A DNA stretch of 64,000 nucleotides from Saccharicrinis aurantiacus. GTDB lineage: Bacteria > Bacteroidota > Bacteroidia > Bacteroidales > Marinilabiliaceae. The stretch covers positions 62,001-126,000 of the forward strand of contig NZ_LYBV02000021.1 in assembly GCF_001660705.2 (NCBI RefSeq), in the 5' to 3' direction. The notes under the pieces were generated by a model. The model did not search any database. It saw only the letters and a program-made list of their open reading frames with translations, and was not told where the DNA came from. A program made the translations under genes and the position numbers. Shown here in pieces: positions 60,470 through 64,000 of the stretch. The first letter of the stretch is position 1. Each line of letters opens with the position of its first letter.

Positions 60470-61558
60470 ATGAACCAAATTAAACTGATCATTATAGCAT
60501 TAACAATTTCTTTTACAGCAAGTAGTCAAACAGCACATGTTAACTATTTAAAAGAAAACAGTAATGAACCCTCTGCGTATTTGAATCATCTATTTAGTCA
60601 GAATGATTTGGTGTTTTTATGCGAACGAATGCATACTGAAATGACTCAGTATGATTTTGTACAAGAAATTATATCAACAGACTGGTTTATCAAAAACGTT
60701 GGTTTTGTTATAACAGAGATGTGTACACGAACAATTCAGGATAAGCTTGATAGTCTTCTGTTATCAGAAGACTTACCAAGCGAAGACTTACAGAATGCCC
60801 TAATAAGCATATGTCGAAACAATTCAGTACATACTTTATGGAGTAATTCTAGCTTTTACAATTTTGTAAAACACATTTACGAATTAAATCAAAAGTTAGA
60901 AGGTGATGACAAGGTTCGTTTAATTGGTGCCGATATCAGTTATTCTTGGGATTCAATAAAAAGTAAAAATGATGCCAAAATTGCCATTCAGCCTAATAGA
61001 GATACAGAAATGGGGCAATTTATTGTAGACTGGTATAACAATGATTCTACCCGGAAGGCATTAGTAATTATGAATACAAGGCATGCGTATTTTTCAAAGT
61101 ACTCTGCTGCAAAATATACAAAATGGAAGTTGCCGCACACTACAACTAATGTTTACTTAAATGAGTGTTCAATGTCAGGAAAGCTTATAAATAAGGGTGT
61201 TTGGGACAATTCATTTGAAACTTTAGGTAATAAGCCGATGGCTTTTAAACTAAAAGGCTCTCCATTTGGTAAAGACCCATTCGATCATTTTTATAACAAT
61301 AAACAAAAACTAATTTGGGAAGAGGTATTTGACCATCTCGTATTCTATAATCCTATAGAAGAGATGTACACTTCTACAGGAGTGAGCGGCCTAGTTACAA
61401 GTGATTTTGAAGCGGAATACAACAGACGGCATAAATTCAGGTGGTATAGAAAACCTAAAACCTTTTTTCAAAGAAGGCTTAGAAATAGTAAGCATCAAGA
61501 GATAAAAATCAAATTATATAGAAAATCAGGGAACCGTGTTTACTTACGGAAAGGGTAA
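60470..61558 (+). CDS. Secreted EreA/ChaN-like protein, unknown function
   Basis: This is a 362-residue protein with a signal peptide (MNQIKLIIIALTISFTASSQ). The N-terminal motif LVFLCERMHTEMTQYDFVQE (E-x-x-H near residues 48-51) and the later TRHAYFSKY recall the erythromycin esterase/ChaN-like fold, in which these residues line the active site. The long basic C-terminus (KFRWYRKPKTFFQRRLRNSK, ending RVYLRKG) is unusual and may bind an acidic partner. It lies about 90 bp after the GH30 gene on the same strand; whether it is co-transcribed with the PUL is unclear. No antibiotic resistance claim is made. Confidence 0.55.
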   Translation: MNQIKLIIIALTISFTASSQTAHVNYLKENSNEPSAYLNHLFSQNDLVFLCERMHTEMTQYDFVQEIISTDWFIKNVGFVITEMCTRTIQDKLDSLLLSEDLPSEDLQNALISICRNNSVHTLWSNSSFYNFVKHIYELNQKLEGDDKVRLIGADISYSWDSIKSKNDAKIAIQPNRDTEMGQFIVDWYNNDSTRKALVIMNTRHAYFSKYSAAKYTKWKLPHTTTNVYLNECSMSGKLINKGVWDNSFETLGNKPMAFKLKGSPFGKDPFDHFYNNKQKLIWEEVFDHLVFYNPIEEMYTSTGVSGLVTSDFEAEYNRRHKFRWYRKPKTFFQRRLRNSKHQEIKIKLYRKSGNRVYLRKG

Positions 61559-61743
61559 TGACTGATTGAATGATAGCAGGGCATAACAATGTATCATAAG
61601 TAATGCGTTAAAAGTATTATTATAAACGATATAGTAGTTAATAAATGACGGTGTAAGCTGATAGTTTGGAGGGGAAACCTCCAGCTACTCATTCTCTCAC
61701 CGATATGTGCACTTTATTCTATGAAAAACTTAAATCTAAAATA

Positions 61744-62076
61744 ATGGAAAGAAATACATTAGTAGGAAGTGATAGAGGTGGAGGTGAGCAATATTTATCT
61801 AATTCTGGAGCAAGTCTTAGTTCAGAAGATTTAATAGCTGTAGGTTTTAAAGAACAGCATCATTTTATTGCACGCAATGCCGTAATTTTTAAACTATCGC
61901 GAAATAGGCATTTGTGTTTGGCCAATATTGGTACTATTGAAGAAGAACTCTGGCTTTGCGAATCTGACCATCAGAATGACAAAAAGATTATTGATATGGT
62001 TAGCCTCCATAATTATAAATATAACGGATATATAGATATTCAGAAAGTAAAAGGAATCTTAAGTCTAGTAGACTAA
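61744..62076 (+). CDS. Small protein of unknown function, 110 aa
   Basis: This is a 110-residue soluble protein from ATG 61744 (MERNTLVGSDRGGGEQYL); ATG 61705 (MCTLFYEKL) is an alternative giving 123 residues. It has no signal peptide. The middle LSSEDLIAVGFKEQHHFIAR and KLSRNRHLCLANIGTIEEEL is beta-rich. I do not recognise a family. It ends just before a tRNA gene on the other strand. The coding call is moderate because the segment is short. Confidence 0.55.
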   Translation: MERNTLVGSDRGGGEQYLSNSGASLSSEDLIAVGFKEQHHFIARNAVIFKLSRNRHLCLANIGTIEEELWLCESDHQNDKKIIDMVSLHNYKYNGYIDIQKVKGILSLVD

Positions 62077-62145
62077 AGGTTTAAAGTAGCGAGACATTAT
62101 ATCGTTAACAAGGTGTACTAATATTGCTAAGTATGGCCATAAAAA

Positions 62146-62174
62146 AAGCCCGATATCAATTTGATATCGGGCTT
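62146..62174 (-). terminator. Terminator of tRNA-Gln
   Basis: AAGCCCGATATCAA (62146-62159) pairs with TTGATATCGGGCTT (62161-62174) with a minimal loop. On the minus strand it is followed by a T-run (complement of the A-run at 62141-62147). Confidence 0.8.
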
Positions 62175-62180
62175 CTTCTG

Positions 62181-62253
62181 TTGTCCCACTAGGGCTCGAA
62201 CCTAGACTCTTCTGTACCAAAAACAGACGTGTTGCCAGTTACACCATGGGACA
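62181..62253 (-). tRNA. tRNA-Gln (anticodon TTG)
   Basis: The 73-nt minus-strand sequence has acceptor stem TGTCCCA with TGGGACA and discriminator A, anticodon stem TCTGT/ACAGA with loop TTTTGGT (anticodon TTG, reads CAA), and T-arm GGTTCGAGCC. CCA is not encoded. It has a strong promoter upstream and a terminator downstream. Confidence 0.97.
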
Positions 62254-62568
62254 ATCCTAGTCTTTCTCTGTGAAAGCGATGCAAAAGTAATTTATTTTTT
62301 AAAACTGACAAAATAAAATACTCAGATTTTCAATCTTTTTTCATATTTATCAGATGTAGGCATATTAGTATATTGTATTGCAGTGATTTAGGTTTTGTGT
62401 CTTTAATTTCTCTAACTTTAATAGTCAAAAACTACGTGATACACCTAATTATTAGATATCAGTTAGACACCAATATATTTTATGGCTTAATATATCACCT
62501 TTGTTAAGTCTCTTAATTGAGTGTATTCAGGATAATTAAGAACTGTGTTTAAATTTAAAATATACGAT
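62254..62568. other. Intergenic region before the second sulfatase
   Basis: This about 315-bp AT-rich stretch holds the tRNA-Gln promoter on its left side. I see no gene and no clear -7 box for the sulfatase; CACCTTTG near 62498 is a one-mismatch candidate. Confidence 0.4.
62282..62312 (-). promoter_or_regulatory. Promoter of tRNA-Gln, near-perfect -33/-7
   Basis: On the minus strand TTTG (62309-62312) lies 19 nt from TACTTTTG (62282-62289), which fits the Bacteroidota TTTG/TAnnTTTG consensus. The tRNA begins 28 nt downstream. Confidence 0.75.
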
Positions 62569-64000
62569 ATGAAAACGAAGCTATCATTAATAACAACATT
62601 AATTCTGTCCTTTATGGGAGTAATTAATGTTATAGCGCAAGAGGTTTTGCCCTTTGCGCCTATACCATCGGCATCAGTAGCCGGAAGAACGCTTGGAGAA
62701 TCCAGTCATCAGAAGCGAAGTGTACCCAAGCACCTGCCTGATGATGCTCCCAATATTATTATCGTTTTATTGGATGATGTTGCGCCTGGGCAAGCAGGTG
62801 CTTACGGCGGAGAGATTAATACACCGACGCTTGAAAAAATTGCCAACGAAGGTATTAGTTACAATCGCTTTCACTCTACGGCTATGTGTTCACCAACTCG
62901 TTCAGCTTTGCTTACCGGACGTAATCATCATAGAGTAGGCAATGGCGTTATTTCTGAATATGCCAATGATTGGGATGGCTATTCAGGTGTTATTCCTCAA
63001 AGCAGTGCTACAGTAGCTGAGGTGCTTAGGCAATATGGTTATGCTACTTCTGCTTTTGGGAAATGGCATAATACACATCCTTCTGAAACCAGTGAAATGG
63101 GTCCTTACGATCGATGGCCAACAGGCTATGGTTTCGAGCATTTTTACGGATTCTTAGGAGGGGAGGCTTCGCAATATGAGCCAACATTAGTAGAGAATAC
63201 CAATTTAGTTGATCAAAGTAAAATTCATCGCGAGGGTTATCATTTAAGTGAAGATTTGGCTGATCAAGCTATTGATTGGTTGCATAAACACAAATCACTT
63301 CAGCCAGAAAAACCGTTCCTCCTATATTGGTCTAGTGGAGCAGCGCATGGTCCGCATCATGTTACTAAAGAATGGGCAGATAAATATAAGGGTCAGTTCG
63401 ATGATGGTTGGGATGAGTATCGCAAGCGTGTATACGAAAGAGCTAAGAAAATGGGGTGGATTCCGGAGAATACACAATTAACCCCACGCCCAGAATCTAT
63501 GCCTGCATGGGGGGATATACCTGAAGACGAAAAGGCTTTTCAAATTAGGTTGATGGAAGTTTACGCTGGGTTTATAGAGCACGTTGATGTGCAAGTAGGG
63601 CGCATGATTGATGAGGTTGACGAATTGGGATATAAGGACAATACCATTGTGTTTTATATCTGGGGTGATAATGGAGCTTCAGCAGAAGGGCAGAATGGAA
63701 CCATATCTGAATTGTTGGCGCAAAACACCATAAAAACCACAACTAAACAACAAATTGAAGCACTTGAGAAAATTGGAGGTTTAGATGAAATAGGCGGACC
63801 AAAAGTGGAGAATATGCAACACGCCGCTTGGGCATGGGCAGGAAGTTCTCCTTATAAAGCCACAAAATTAGTAGCATCGCACTTTGGAGGCACACGTCAG
63901 CCTATGGCAGTAAGGTGGCCTAAAAAAATTAAGGCAGATGCAACACCTCGTGCGCAATTTCATCATGTAAATGATATAGCACCCACTATCTACGATATAT
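62569..64000 (+). CDS. Arylsulfatase, 3'-truncated
   Basis: This is the N-terminal 477 residues of an exported formylglycine sulfatase. The signal peptide MKTKLSLITTLILSFMGVIN ends near VIAQ; the mature enzyme has NIIIVLLDDVAPGQAGAYGG (Asp metal site) and the maturation motif AMCSPTRSALLTGR with Cys107 as the formylglycine precursor. Later parts are FGKWHNTH, HGPHHVTKEW, and VFYIWGDNGASAEGQNG with the Asp-Asn metal ligands. The PTR form and NGxxSE insertions resemble arylsulfatase-A-like members. The C-terminus lies beyond the window. It is distinct from the sulfatase at 32.8 kb (CTAGR type), so two different sulfatase subfamilies are present. Confidence 0.93.
   Translation, partial: MKTKLSLITTLILSFMGVINVIAQEVLPFAPIPSASVAGRTLGESSHQKRSVPKHLPDDAPNIIIVLLDDVAPGQAGAYGGEINTPTLEKIANEGISYNRFHSTAMCSPTRSALLTGRNHHRVGNGVISEYANDWDGYSGVIPQSSATVAEVLRQYGYATSAFGKWHNTHPSETSEMGPYDRWPTGYGFEHFYGFLGGEASQYEPTLVENTNLVDQSKIHREGYHLSEDLADQAIDWLHKHKSLQPEKPFLLYWSSGAAHGPHHVTKEWADKYKGQFDDGWDEYRKRVYERAKKMGWIPENTQLTPRPESMPAWGDIPEDEKAFQIRLMEVYAGFIEHVDVQVGRMIDEVDELGYKDNTIVFYIWGDNGASAEGQNGTISELLAQNTIKTTTKQQIEALEKIGGLDEIGGPKVENMQHAAWAWAGSSPYKATKLVASHFGGTRQPMAVRWPKKIKADATPRAQFHHVNDIAPTIYDI

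Noticed and set aside
62693-63481. Small plus-strand ORFs inside the second sulfatase
   Set aside because: They are in another frame from the sulfatase and have no independent support.

Overview
The window comes from a low-GC, carbohydrate- and protein-degrading member of the Bacteroidota, most likely a marine or anaerobic Bacteroidia lineage (a Marinilabiliales/Marinifilaceae-like organism is my guess, not shown by the sequence). The evidence is SusC/SusD pairs, type IX secretion (T9SS) C-terminal tails, many short-lipobox lipoproteins, TPR-plus-HTH membrane regulators, and TAnnTTTG-type -7 promoter boxes in front of several genes.

Layout. (1) 1-14.6 kb is an import and surface-protein locus, all on the plus strand: the 3' part of a SusD-like protein, a zinc-metallohydrolase lipoprotein, a DUF4302 lipoprotein, a giant 2548-residue GLUG-repeat T9SS protein, a T9SS matrixin-like protease and a DUF4625-like lipoprotein. 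(2) 14.7-15.5 kb is non-coding and holds a 41-bp tandem repeat, followed by a tRNA-Leu(CAA). (3) 15.8-24.9 kb is mainly housekeeping: a beta-barrel protein, a deoxynucleoside kinase, an auxin-GH3-fold enzyme, a CvpA-like protein, two glycosyltransferases, nadB and the divergent glycyl-tRNA synthetase gene. (4) 24.9-27.7 kb is an unusual island: a small unknown protein, an acyltransferase of the GNAT/FeeM/LuxI-like fold, a PAS-LuxR regulator and a minimal ThiF/E1-like adenylyltransferase. This is my best candidate for an undescribed, possibly signalling, system. (5) 27.9-31.9 kb has two secreted hypotheticals (one with ankyrin repeats) and an AraC regulator. (6) 32.0-38.9 kb has a structured non-coding element, a tiny lipoprotein, and a cassette of sulfatase, Omp85/BamA-like barrel and two paralogous DUF1254/DUF1214 lipoproteins. 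(7) 39-40.3 kb has a WG-repeat lipoprotein. (8) 40.9-60.4 kb is a polysaccharide utilization locus (PUL): two membrane-anchored HTH regulators, a GH3, a multidomain GH5-CBM6 T9SS enzyme, an unknown secreted protein, SusC, SusD, SusE/F-like and two GH30 enzymes. (9) 60.4-64 kb has an EreA/ChaN-like secreted protein, a small hypothetical, tRNA-Gln(UUG) and the 5' part of a second sulfatase.

How the genes work together. In the PUL, SusC/D/E capture and import oligosaccharides; the GH5 and the two GH30s are placed to cut a beta-glucan outside the cell or on its surface, and the GH3 finishes the oligosaccharides. The enzyme set resembles PULs for beta-1,6-linked or mixed beta-1,3/1,6-glucan (laminarin or fungal-wall type), but the substrate is inferred from family membership. 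The first locus looks like a peptide/protein-handling counterpart, because metalloproteases replace glycoside hydrolases next to SusD. The two sulfatases belong to a separate sulfated-substrate function.

Limits. No database search was possible; family names rest on motifs and remembered family architecture. The genes at both window edges are partial.
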